From positions 434,001-498,000 of the forward strand of contig CP022585.1 of the NCBI GenBank assembly GCA_002243285.1: a DNA stretch of 64,000 nt, written 5' to 3'. Both the position numbers and the translations under genes were made by a program. Below are positions 1 to 8,197 of this stretch, piece after piece. Position 1 is the stretch's first letter. Each line of letters opens with the position of its first letter. Origin of the DNA: Candidatus Fluviicola riflensis. Its GTDB lineage: Bacteria > Bacteroidota > Bacteroidia > Flavobacteriales_D > Crocinitomicaceae. The notes below the pieces were generated by a model. It was not told where the DNA came from, made no database searches, and saw only the letters and a program-made list of their open reading frames with translations.

Positions 1-95
1 AGATGTCGCAGATTTTCACAGATAAAACCTGCTTAATCAAGTTACAAATTATACGCTGGCGTATAATTCAAAATCTGTGAAAATCTGCGACATCT
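1..95. repeat. Nested inverted repeat
   Basis: A perfect 23-bp inverted repeat (1-23 and 73-95) encloses a second perfect 10-bp inverted repeat with a 2-nt centre (47-56 and 59-68). The outer arm contains CGCAGATTTTCACAGAT. A related word, the pair CCCACAGATGCG/CGCATCTGTGGG, occurs at 13589-13790, so this is probably one member of a dispersed intergenic hairpin family. It lies downstream of the minus-strand gene at 157-609 and may end its transcript, but there is no T-run. Confidence 0.7.
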
Positions 96-156
96 GTGGC
101 CAATAATTATTAAAAATGATTTTCCCTGGCTTACTTAGGCCAAATCTGAACGTTCA

Positions 157-609
157 TTACATCTGACGATTCCCTGTTCTTCGCAGAAAGTACTGATTCA
201 CCAGGAAATCGAACGAAACGGCTACCAAAACGGACGTCGAAACAGGAACAGCCAGTTTGGTGTAGGTAAGGAACTTCTGTTGGTTCATCTGCTCGAAAAT
301 GAGCTGATACCCGAATACAACCAAGGGCGTTAACACAATAAGTATCGCTACCGTAAGAATTAACCGTGGAAAAAGACGGTTGTAGAGAATAGGATACACT
401 TTGAAAATCCACTTCGATAAAAGAAACAACGGAAGTGTAACGAGAAACAGGATCGGGTAGACGGTGAGTGTACCTATAACGAGTCCCCAAAGTGAACGAT
501 CTGTTGCAAAGAACAGGAAAAAGAGCAGGAAAATCAGGTAGGGTCCAAAAACACATCCGATTAAAATGGAATAGAATCTCCGTTGGAGCTGGTTACTTTT
601 TCTGCTCAT
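157..609 (-). CDS. Small multi-pass membrane protein, unknown function
   Basis: This is a 150-residue protein with a basic N-terminus (MSRKSNQLQRR), about four hydrophobic segments near residues 15-37, 42-64, 80-105 and 120-140, and a basic tail. It should lie in the inner membrane with both ends in the cytoplasm. I do not recognise the family and see no catalytic motif. It is a single gene transcribed away from the aspartyl-protease gene. The open frame overlapping it on the same strand (131-556) has no membrane periodicity and is a shadow. The start is the ATG at 609, the only one before the basic leader. Confidence 0.7.
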   Translation of the reverse strand: MSRKSNQLQRRFYSILIGCVFGPYLIFLLFFLFFATDRSLWGLVIGTLTVYPILFLVTLPLFLLSKWIFKVYPILYNRLFPRLILTVAILIVLTPLVVFGYQLIFEQMNQQKFLTYTKLAVPVSTSVLVAVSFDFLVNQYFLRRTGNRQM

Positions 610-682
610 GGCATAAAGATTTTTACAATTGACAACTAATTTGATGAAATAAACCGGATATTACACCCTTGTTAAGAACACT

Positions 683-690
683 TAACTTTG
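683..690 (+). promoter_or_regulatory. TAnnTTTG -7 box (TAACTTTG)
   Basis: TAACTTTG fits the Bacteroidota sigma factor -7 consensus and ends only 3 nt before the ATG at 694. Transcription would start at or next to the start codon, which implies a leaderless mRNA. No good -33 TTG is seen at the usual distance. Confidence 0.55.
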
Positions 691-693
691 ATT

Positions 694-1899
694 ATGAAAA
701 ATCTGGTATTCATTCTCCTGTCAACAATTGCAGTTACGAGCTGCAGTTCCCTGAAACTGGTAAAACTCTTAAAACAAGGTGATGTAGAACAACCTTCGTT
801 CACATCCGAAATTCCCTTCGAAATGCGGATGGGATTAGTGGTTGTAAAAGTCAATATCAATGGCAAAGATTATGATTTTATGGTCGACACCGGTGCACCG
901 AATCTGGTAACCAAAGAACTGGCAGCCGAGTTGAACCTGAAACCCAAAGTAGAGCGGAGAACCGGCGATTCACAAGGCAAAAAGGAAGTGCTCGAGTTTG
1001 CTGAAATGCCTGAAATGCTGATCGGAGGTGTACATTTCATCGAAATGGGAGCAGCAATTGCCGACCTCAAGCGTTCCAACGAAATTGCCTGCCTCGATGC
1101 CGATGGTTTTGTAGGCGCAAATCTCATGAAAGAAGCCGTTTGGCAATTTGATTACGAGCGAAAAGTCATTACCATTTCCGATACTATTTCTGCGTTTGAA
1201 ATTCCGGCTGATGCCTACCGCATTCCGTTTACGCCGGCCGCCTCTTCAACACCGTTGATCGACATTACCTATGACGGAGAAACGGATAAAAGAGTCACAT
1301 TCGACACCGGTTCCAATGGTTTTTTCAACGGTTCACCTACCATCCGCAAATCCTTGCAGTCAACGGGAAAACTCACCAATTCAGTGGTTGCTTACGGTGC
1401 CAATTCATCCGGATTGTACGGAATGGGTGACGGCGATTCGTTGTATCTCTCAATGGTTTCGGAAACCAAGTTGGGCAACCTGACCGTTCCGGAACAGGTT
1501 GTTTCTTTTGGCAGCGGAGCGCGTACCATCGGCACCAAATTTTTGAAGCATTACCGCGTTATCATCGATTGGTCGGCCAAAGAAATCATTCTCATTCCCA
1601 CCGACAAGTTTGTAAACAACACCTACGAAAGTTTTGGCATCAGCCCATTCTACAACAACGATCAACTGGAAGTACGTATGGTCATGCTCGGCTCCGAGGC
1701 TGATAAACTGGGCATAAAACTCGGCGACCGCATCCTGGAAGTCAACGGCAATGACATGCGTGTCTTTACCAAAGACATGTGGTGCGATGTGATCAACAAC
1801 GGTTTGGTTCCCGAAAGTGATGAAATGGTAACCTTGCTGATTGATCGTGACGGAGAAGACCTGAAAGTGCAGCTGAATAAAAAGGATTTGATGAAGTAG
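694..1899 (+). CDS. Retropepsin-like aspartyl protease lipoprotein with PDZ domain
   Basis: The protein opens with a lipoprotein signal ending near Cys17 (STIAVTSCSS). Two aspartyl-protease motifs follow, VDTGAP near residue 63 and FDTGSNG near residue 202, one per lobe of a retropepsin-like fold. A PDZ domain follows near residues 325-395 (GSEADKLGIKLGDRILEVNG). The family is widespread in Bacteroidota as 'aspartyl protease family protein'; its substrates are not known. The protein should be anchored in the cell envelope. The frame is also open from a TTG at 688, but the ATG at 694 lies just after a TAACTTTG promoter box and gives a standard signal peptide, so it is preferred. It stands alone, with 73 nt before the next gene. 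Confidence 0.85.
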   Translation: MKNLVFILLSTIAVTSCSSLKLVKLLKQGDVEQPSFTSEIPFEMRMGLVVVKVNINGKDYDFMVDTGAPNLVTKELAAELNLKPKVERRTGDSQGKKEVLEFAEMPEMLIGGVHFIEMGAAIADLKRSNEIACLDADGFVGANLMKEAVWQFDYERKVITISDTISAFEIPADAYRIPFTPAASSTPLIDITYDGETDKRVTFDTGSNGFFNGSPTIRKSLQSTGKLTNSVVAYGANSSGLYGMGDGDSLYLSMVSETKLGNLTVPEQVVSFGSGARTIGTKFLKHYRVIIDWSAKEIILIPTDKFVNNTYESFGISPFYNNDQLEVRMVMLGSEADKLGIKLGDRILEVNGNDMRVFTKDMWCDVINNGLVPESDEMVTLLIDRDGEDLKVQLNKKDLMK

Positions 1900-1972
1900 T
1901 TAGCTAAAGATAGAACCTGGTAAAAATTGGATGAAGGCTTTTTGAAACTCATTTTTTTGAGTATCTTAAAGT

Positions 1973-2797
1973 ATGGCAAAGAATAAAACGATCACTGTTA
2001 AAGGAACCGAAATCACCGTTCATCAGGGTGAACAATCAGATTATATTTCGTTGACGGATATAGCAAGGCATAAGAACTCTGAAAATACGGATGATGTAAT
2101 CAAGAATTGGCTGCGAAATAGAAACACTGTTGAATTATTGGGTTTTTGGGAGCAATTAAACAACCCCGATTTTAAACCCGTCGAATTCGACGGGTTTAAA
2201 AAACAAGCAGGACTGAATAGTTTTGTGTTGACTCCTAAGAAATGGATTGAGACGACGAATGCTATTGGAATTATTTCTAAATCGGGCAGGTATGGGGGAA
2301 CATTTGCACACAAAGATCTTGCGTTTGAATTTGCCTCCTGGATCTCCATTGAATTCAAACTCTACATTATCAAGGAATTCCAACGCCTCAAAGAAGAGGA
2401 AAATGATCGCTTACAACTGACCTGGAATTTACAACGAACATTAGCCAAAGTCAATTACCGCATTCATACCGACGCCATCAAAGAATTGATAATCCCCAAA
2501 TTGGTAGGCAAACAAGAAACGAGCTTGGTTTATGCCAACGAAGCCGATTTGTTAAACGTGGCTCTGTTTGGTAAAACAGCTCAAGAATGGCGCAGTGAAA
2601 ATCCGGAATCAAAAGGTAATATTAGAGACGAGGCTACTATTGAGCAGTTGGTTGTGCTTTCTAATTTGGAGAGTATGAATGCCGTATTCATCCACAATGG
2701 CTTAAGCCAACCGGAACGACTGATCCAACTGAACAGCATGGCAATTACCCAAATGAAATCACTGTTGCAACATGTAGCGGTAAAGAAACTGGAGTAA
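1973..2797 (+). CDS. KilA-N domain protein
   Basis: This 274-residue protein has an N-terminal KilA-N domain (about residues 1-140) with the typical elements YISLTDIA, IKNWLRNRNT, VEFDGFKKQAGLNSF, GRYGGTFAHKDLAFEFASW and FKLYIIKEFQRLK. KilA-N domains bind DNA and are common in phages and in bacteroidete chromosomes. The C-terminal half (about 150-274) has the usual chromosomal-family region with ANEADLLNVALFGKTA. The cellular role is unknown. A perfect 32-bp palindrome lies within the coding sequence at 2170-2201, over the FKPVEFDGFK stretch. A strong terminator follows at 2812-2840, separating it from the STAND gene. Confidence 0.85.
   Translation: MAKNKTITVKGTEITVHQGEQSDYISLTDIARHKNSENTDDVIKNWLRNRNTVELLGFWEQLNNPDFKPVEFDGFKKQAGLNSFVLTPKKWIETTNAIGIISKSGRYGGTFAHKDLAFEFASWISIEFKLYIIKEFQRLKEEENDRLQLTWNLQRTLAKVNYRIHTDAIKELIIPKLVGKQETSLVYANEADLLNVALFGKTAQEWRSENPESKGNIRDEATIEQLVVLSNLESMNAVFIHNGLSQPERLIQLNSMAITQMKSLLQHVAVKKLE
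2170..2201. repeat. Perfect 32-bp palindrome inside a coding sequence
   Basis: The sequence reads TTTTAAACCCGTCGAA followed directly by its exact reverse complement, with no spacer. It lies inside the KilA-N gene, so both strands encode nearly the same peptide (FKPVEFDGFK) over this stretch. Confidence 0.9.
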
Positions 2798-2811
2798 AGA
2801 AGTGTCTACGT

Positions 2812-2840
2812 AAAAGGACTTCGAAAGAGGTCCTTTTTTT
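2812..2840 (+). terminator. Rho-independent terminator after the KilA-N gene
   Basis: A 10-bp stem with one G-U pair (2813-2822 with 2827-2836) is closed by a GAAA tetraloop (2823-2826) and runs into seven T residues. It lies 15 nt after the stop codon of the KilA-N gene. Confidence 0.85.
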
Positions 2841-3196
2841 GTTTTGGAATAGTAGGTAAATCTACTTCCTCCCTTGAGAAGAGCATGCGTAGCATGTGAA
2901 GACGAAACAACTACAAACGTTAGTGCGAAAGTTGTGAGGAGGATAGAGGGGGGGGCAAATCCATACAACCAATTGCGTTAAACCGCAATGAAATTACCGT
3001 ATTTATACGGTTGATGGTTTGCGGTGGAGTTGTTACGTTTAGCGCGGCGATAAAACGAACAAAGAAGTTACACCTGAAAATGAAGTTAATGAAATTGGTT
3101 TTTAAGTGTAAAAACGATTTTAACTGATTGTAAATAATTGTTGAGTTTCGTCAATTATTAAGTTAGCGGTCATGCTAAATAAACATACAGATTCAA
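2841..3196. other. Intergenic region upstream of the STAND gene: nested hairpin and cassette boundary
   Basis: No gene is supported here. The region holds a GA-rich stretch with short inverted repeats (about 2860-2960). A nested hairpin follows, with ACCGCAA/TTGCGGT at 2982-2988 and 3019-3025 outside ACCGTA-TTTA-TACGGT at 2996-3011. The motif GTTAGCGG stands at 3162-3169, where the AT-rich defence gene unit appears to begin. TTAGC and GCTAA (3163-3167, 3174-3178) form a short hairpin next to it. I see no clear promoter for the STAND gene. Confidence 0.55.
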
Positions 3197-6100
3197 ATGA
3201 GTAGATTTCAAGCTATAGAAAATACACTTAAAGCTATCAATGGTACAGTTTTTCAAGAGCTATGCGATAGTTACTTGAAATTAAGAAACCCCAATTTTCT
3301 TGCTTTTTCACGAACAGGTAGTCAGGTTGGAAAGCAGAAAACTACTAAAGGAACACCAGATTCATTCTTTCTTCTACCCAACGGAAATTATTTATTCGTT
3401 GAAATCACAACTGATATAAGCACGAAGGATAAATTATCAAATGATATTCTGGCGTGTTTTGACTTTAATAAAACTAAAATACCTATCAACAAAGTTGAAG
3501 AAATCATCTTGTGTTTTAACTGGAATATTGACCAAAAAGAAATACTCAAATTAAATACAGTAGTAAAAAGGTATAACAACAATACAACGGTTCGTTACTT
3601 AATGCTTCAGGAGTTAGCAATTGAACTGCACTTAAATCATAGAGACCTTACTCATGAGTATTTAGGATTGCCATTAGACACGGGACAAATTGTCTCAATT
3701 GAAAAATTTATTGAAGAGTATAACAGAGCATCAAGAGGAATATCAACTCCATTAGACAATACATTTTTACACAGAGAAAGAGAATTAAAAGAACTCAAGG
3801 ATACAATACTTCAAAACGATTTTGTCATTCTAACTGGCGCACCCGGAATTGGTAAAACCAAATTAGCAATTGAAGGAATAAAAAGTTTTCTCTCTGAGAA
3901 TTTAAATTTTAGTGCTTACTGTGTTTCTTACAAAAACAATACTCTGCTGGATGACCTCTTCCAATATTTTGATTCAGAAAAAGATTACATCCTTTTTGTT
4001 GATGATGCGAATAGAATTGATGCTTTCAGCCAAATTACTGGTTTCTACAAGGCAACAAGAAAAGGAAAACTAAAAGTTCTAATTACTGTTCGTGATTACG
4101 CTTTTCAAGACATTGGAATACTTTGTCAGGAATTCGCTCCAAAGCGACTTGACTTATTAAAGTTTACTGACGAGCAAGTCATTGACATCATAAAAGCCAA
4201 GCCATTTGATATTTTACATTCACAATTTCACAAAGAGATTATCAGAATCGCTGACGGAAATCCACGACTTGCGATAATGACTGCTTTGTTAGCAAAGGAA
4301 CATCAAGATATTAATGCACTGCATGATGTGTCAGATTTGTTTGAAAAATATTTTTCAACTTTTATCAAAGACGATGGAGAATTTTCTAAGTTATTAAATA
4401 TTCAGTGCCTTGGTTTAATTGCGTTCTTCTTTACGATTCCCTATAAGAACAAAGAAATTACAAGCCAAATTCTTAACCACTTTGGAATTGATTATTCTGC
4501 TTTCATAGATGTAATAGACAAGTTGGACAAATTGGAATTAATAGAGATTCAATTTGAGCATGTAAAAATTCCAGAGCAGAATCTTTCAACTTATTTCTTC
4601 TACAAGGCATTCATTAAAGATGGTTTACTGTCATTTGAAACGTTATTGAATAACTATTTTGAGAGCAACACCAACCGTTTTAAGGATTGTGTAATTCCAG
4701 CGAATAACACTTTTGGATCTCAAAATGTGATGGATAAACTGCGACCTTTTTTACAGAGCTTTTGGGGAACAATAAAAACAGATAATGAAAAGGCATTTAA
4801 GTTCCTCTCTACATTTTGGTTTTATCTCATTAATGAAACTTTAGAATTTATTTATTCGCTTGTACAGTCATTGCCTACGGTTTCCAATCCAATATATAAA
4901 GTCACATATGAGAACAATGCTTTCTCATACGACAAGAATAATGTGGTTGAATTGGTTGGAGAGTTTTTCCGTTTCCCGAACAATTTGAAAGATGCAGTCG
5001 GCTTAGCGTTTGAATATGCGAGAAAGAACCCAAATGATTTGCCTGAATTGATTCACAAAATCAGAGAGCAAATGTTATTTGATTTCGAGGATGAAAGAAT
5101 TCGCTTTATAAGACAGGTTGTGCTATTTCAAATTCTTATTGATGGATTAAACAAGAAAGACGATTTGTTTTCAATTAGTTTTTATGAATTAGCAAAGACA
5201 TTTCTCTCTTTTAAATTTCATCAAGCAAAAGGCGGTAGAAATCATTCTTTTTACTGGTATGATTATCCAGTGCCAAACTCTCAACCAATACAGCTGTTTC
5301 GCAAACAAATTTGGGAAGCATTAGAAACAAATTTTGAAAACTATCCGATCAACTCATTTGAATTATTGCAGAGTTATTCATGCGTCAGACCCGATGTTTC
5401 AAAGGAAGTGATGGAATTTGATATTCCATTTTTACGCGCAATTATAGAAAAATATTTAACCCCGAATTCATTTGAACATTGCCGTTATGTTCAAGACCAA
5501 ATTCGCTGGTGCAAAAGAAATTCAGCTACTCATCCTTGGTTTGAATTTTTAGCTACCAAGTTTACAAATCCAACTTACGAAACATTTCTGAAAATTGATT
5601 GGGATAGATTTCGTGATAAAGAGATGTATGAGTTTGACAACCACGATGAGTATCAAAAACTAAAAGAAACAGAAATTAGAACTGCTTTTGTATTCAGCAA
5701 CTCAGAAGAAGTGAAAAAATTCTATGAAATATTTGTTTATCTAAAAAATCTTGCTAATAACGATTGGGGATATGGACAAACGCTTGAATATGTAGTTGAT
5801 GAAAACTGCACAAAGAATTTTGACTTAGGTTGTCAGTTGCTTCGCCTGATAATTGAAAAGAATAATGAAGTTAATCACATTCCAAGAATGGTTTTCCGAA
5901 ACCATTTAAACACAAAGGAAAAAGCCGCGAAAATTTGGAACATTATTCAAAGTGGAAGTTCAAATCAAAATAGTTTGAACGGTATTGCAAATAATGCAAA
6001 GCAGTTTTGGAAAATTCTTACTGAACAAAAATTTAATTTTTCGGAGGTATGGAAGAAATGGAAAGTATTGAAGCGCCAATCCTTTAACCACAAGGAACTT

Positions 6101-7048
6101 TGGGAACTTTCATTTTATGATTACATAGCAGATGACTTGCTGAGTAAAGAATATGTTCAGGCACTTGTTGACACGATTAGCAGTATGACCAATGCAAATA
6201 CAATTCACTTTGACCGCTTGCAGCGGTTCTTAAAATTTGAACCAAACTTATTTCAAATAATTTTGAGAAAAATTGTTGAGAAGAATGAAAAGGAAGGAAC
6301 GAGATTACAAGTTTGGATGGACTTCTTCAGTGAACACTTTGAGCGGTTAGGAAATGATGTTGAACTAATAAAGAAAGCATATTTACAGCAAGGGAAAATT
6401 CATAATCACTTTGATTACCAAGGGAAAGGTTTCTTGAATATCTTAAAGAAGGATTCCAATTTCATATATGAATATGTTAGCGACTTGTACTCTGTAAAAC
6501 ACTTTGGACTTTCAGGAAGTCATAAAGATTTATCGTTTGTATGGAAGATTGAAAACATTGAACCAGTGTTAGTCAAAGTTTTTGAATTGATTCTTGAAAG
6601 AGAAGATTACTTTGGAATCTCAGACCATTTTTGCAATTCCTTTTTTAGAAATCTCCAAGGCGATGAAAAAGAAAGAGCCAAAATATTTCTTTTGGAATAC
6701 TGCAAATTCAATAATGCAGATTCAAACAAAATGAATATCGTTGTTGACATAGCACGACATTCTATGAGAGAACTCTTTGAGGAAATTTTATTCTTATTCT
6801 TAACACTTAACCAAGACCGAGAAACATTTTCCAAAATTTGGTGGAGAGGTAATGGAACAAGTGGTTCAGGAAATGTTATCCTGTCGGATATTGAAGCAGC
6901 CGATTGGAAAAACATTCTTTCAATCGTTGAGAGGTCAGACGCGGGTATAAAACTACTACCTATAAAGCAATATTTAAACGAACGGGTTGAATCCTGTTTG
7001 AGAAGTGGAGACCGTGAGCGTTTATGGAGATTTACGGAGCAACATTAA
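3197..7048 (+). CDS. STAND NTPase with N-terminal nuclease-like domain, probable antiphage defence protein
   Basis: This 1283-residue protein has three parts. Residues 1 to about 175 resemble a PD-(D/E)XK-like endonuclease domain (GTPDSFFLLPNGNYLFVEIT), although the final lysine of the motif is not obvious. Residues 190-480 are a P-loop STAND ATPase with Walker A GAPGIGKTK near 214-222, Walker B ILFVDDAN near 264-271, and a later TVRDYA arginine. Residues 480-1283 form a long helical region without obvious catalytic motifs, like the target sensors of Avs (AVAST) and related nSTAND proteins. By analogy, phage protein binding would activate the N-terminal effector. The gene is AT-rich compared with its neighbours and is flanked by GTTAGCG motifs, which suggests horizontal acquisition. 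No partner gene is present. The nuclease assignment is tentative; the STAND assignment is firm. Confidence 0.75.
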   Translation: MSRFQAIENTLKAINGTVFQELCDSYLKLRNPNFLAFSRTGSQVGKQKTTKGTPDSFFLLPNGNYLFVEITTDISTKDKLSNDILACFDFNKTKIPINKVEEIILCFNWNIDQKEILKLNTVVKRYNNNTTVRYLMLQELAIELHLNHRDLTHEYLGLPLDTGQIVSIEKFIEEYNRASRGISTPLDNTFLHRERELKELKDTILQNDFVILTGAPGIGKTKLAIEGIKSFLSENLNFSAYCVSYKNNTLLDDLFQYFDSEKDYILFVDDANRIDAFSQITGFYKATRKGKLKVLITVRDYAFQDIGILCQEFAPKRLDLLKFTDEQVIDIIKAKPFDILHSQFHKEIIRIADGNPRLAIMTALLAKEHQDINALHDVSDLFEKYFSTFIKDDGEFSKLLNIQCLGLIAFFFTIPYKNKEITSQILNHFGIDYSAFIDVIDKLDKLELIEIQFEHVKIPEQNLSTYFFYKAFIKDGLLSFETLLNNYFESNTNRFKDCVIPANNTFGSQNVMDKLRPFLQSFWGTIKTDNEKAFKFLSTFWFYLINETLEFIYSLVQSLPTVSNPIYKVTYENNAFSYDKNNVVELVGEFFRFPNNLKDAVGLAFEYARKNPNDLPELIHKIREQMLFDFEDERIRFIRQVVLFQILIDGLNKKDDLFSISFYELAKTFLSFKFHQAKGGRNHSFYWYDYPVPNSQPIQLFRKQIWEALETNFENYPINSFELLQSYSCVRPDVSKEVMEFDIPFLRAIIEKYLTPNSFEHCRYVQDQIRWCKRNSATHPWFEFLATKFTNPTYETFLKIDWDRFRDKEMYEFDNHDEYQKLKETEIRTAFVFSNSEEVKKFYEIFVYLKNLANNDWGYGQTLEYVVDENCTKNFDLGCQLLRLIIEKNNEVNHIPRMVFRNHLNTKEKAAKIWNIIQSGSSNQNSLNGIANNAKQFWKILTEQKFNFSEVWKKWKVLKRQSFNHKELWELSFYDYIADDLLSKEYVQALVDTISSMTNANTIHFDRLQRFLKFEPNLFQIILRKIVEKNEKEGTRLQVWMDFFSEHFERLGNDVELIKKAYLQQGKIHNHFDYQGKGFLNILKKDSNFIYEYVSDLYSVKHFGLSGSHKDLSFVWKIENIEPVLVKVFELILEREDYFGISDHFCNSFFRNLQGDEKERAKIFLLEYCKFNNADSNKMNIVVDIARHSMRELFEEILFLFLTLNQDRETFSKIWWRGNGTSGSGNVILSDIEAADWKNILSIVERSDAGIKLLPIKQYLNERVESCLRSGDRERLWRFTEQH

Positions 7049-7062
7049 AAGAAAAGCACGAA

Positions 7063-7202
7063 CCGCTAACACGGCTTGGTAAAAGTGATGGTTTTGTGCT
7101 CCGCAGGCAGTTTTGTGTAAGATTCAATTAAAGTGCTCCGCATCAATCCGCCGGAGGTGGATGTTAAAAGCCTGCATATCGAAAATCCGCAAACCGTTAG
7201 CG
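7063..7202 (+). repeat. attC-like imperfect palindrome downstream of the STAND gene
   Basis: The element starts with CGCTAAC (7064-7070) and ends with its reverse complement GTTAGCG (7196-7202), in the order expected for integron attC ends (AAC first, GTT last). A second paired block is GCAGGC/GCCTGC (7103-7108 with 7170-7175), and a weaker block GGCTTGG/GCAAACC lies next to the outer arms with two unpaired bases. A 10-bp direct repeat GTGCTCCGCA lies inside (7096-7105, 7133-7142). The same GTTAGCG word lies upstream at 3162, so the gene is bracketed as in a cassette. The outer arms fit the RYYYAAC/GTTRRRY consensus only partly, and no integrase is present in the window. Confidence 0.5.
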
Positions 7203-7223
7203 ATCAGCAAAAAAAACGTAAAA

Positions 7224-8117
7224 CTAAACCCTCATCTTCCTATTTATCATATAAACCGCCCCAATCCCAATCACACCACCCACAATCGTGTGGATTTCGA
7301 TCTTCTCGCCAAGAATCGCCCACGCTGAAAGCGCCGCGGTAAACGGAACCGTGAAAATAAAACTACTGGCTTTCTCGGCGCCTATTTTAGCCGTGGCGAA
7401 GAAATACATGGTAGTGGCAAGTGTCGTTACGATAATACTTCCAAAGAGCAGATTGCCCCAAAAGTTAAAGTCTTTGATCTGTACCAAACGTACCACTTCT
7501 GAGACGTCCATAAACGGAAGCAGGAACAGCAGCGTTGCCACATACATCCACCACGAGAAAGCAAACGACGAACCGTATTTGCCCGCTTTTGAGGTAAACT
7601 TGCTCATCACCGACCACAAGAAAGCGCTGAGCAGGAATAAACCGTTCCATGGATTGGCCAAAATGTTCACATTCGTCCAGATCTCGAGCATGATCAAGCC
7701 GGCAATGATTCCAAGCGAAATGCCGATGGTTTCATTCACGTTCGGGCGCTTCCAGTCAATGAACATTCCCAGGATATAGGCCATGATCGGATTCATCGTA
7801 GTCACCAAAATTCCGCCCGCGCCGGCATTTCCGGTTTGCAAGCCTTTGAGGAATGTGTAATTATAGACTGCCATCAGTGCGGCCGAGATCAGTACAAACG
7901 GAATCCCTTTGCGCGAAATTTTAATCGGAATTTTCAGAATGACCATTAACAACAGTAAACTCACGATCACCAGGATGTAGCGGAAAATCCCCAGTTCAAT
8001 CGGTGTTCCGAAAGCAGTAAGCACACCACTTGATGGCCAGCTCACTCCCCAAAGCACCATGCTTACAATCATGGCGAAGGTAAGGTTGGTCGATGTTTTT
8101 TCGGGAGTTCCGTTCAT
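7224..8117 (-). CDS. EamA/DMT-family transporter
   Basis: This 297-residue protein has about ten hydrophobic segments arranged as two repeats of five, as in drug/metabolite transporters of the EamA family. Recognisable features are the early MVLWGVSWPSSGVLTAFGTP loop and the GEKI motif in the last repeat (AWAILGEKIEIHTIVGGVIG). It sits in the inner membrane and exports or imports small metabolites; the substrate cannot be deduced. The frame is open to a TTG at 8147, but the ATG at 8117 is preferred because a TATTTTTG promoter box lies at 8135-8142 between them. The gene ends 21 nt from the attC-like element. Confidence 0.85.
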   Translation of the reverse strand: MNGTPEKTSTNLTFAMIVSMVLWGVSWPSSGVLTAFGTPIELGIFRYILVIVSLLLLMVILKIPIKISRKGIPFVLISAALMAVYNYTFLKGLQTGNAGAGGILVTTMNPIMAYILGMFIDWKRPNVNETIGISLGIIAGLIMLEIWTNVNILANPWNGLFLLSAFLWSVMSKFTSKAGKYGSSFAFSWWMYVATLLFLLPFMDVSEVVRLVQIKDFNFWGNLLFGSIIVTTLATTMYFFATAKIGAEKASSFIFTVPFTAALSAWAILGEKIEIHTIVGGVIGIGAVYMINRKMRV

Positions 8118-8134
8118 GAAATATACTTGTGTTG

Positions 8135-8142
8135 CAAAAATA
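8135..8142 (-). promoter_or_regulatory. TAnnTTTG -7 box (TATTTTTG)
   Basis: On the minus strand TATTTTTG lies 17 nt upstream of the ATG of the EamA transporter and fits the Bacteroidota -7 consensus. It rules out the longer reading frame from the TTG at 8147. Confidence 0.5.
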
Positions 8143-8197
8143 CGCAAAGCCCCACAGGTACGACACTAAGAATTGCCGGATTTTTCCTGAACAATCG

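Noticed and set aside
131..556. Second long minus-strand frame overlapping the membrane protein at 157-609
   Set aside because: No hydrophobic pattern or domain; it is an out-of-frame shadow.
1962..1969. TATCTTAA before the KilA-N start as a further leaderless promoter
   Set aside because: Only six of the eight positions are compatible with TAnnTTTG; too weak to count.
7113..7342. Two small plus-strand frames after the STAND gene
   Set aside because: They lie across the attC-like palindrome and the 3' end of the transporter gene and have no protein features.
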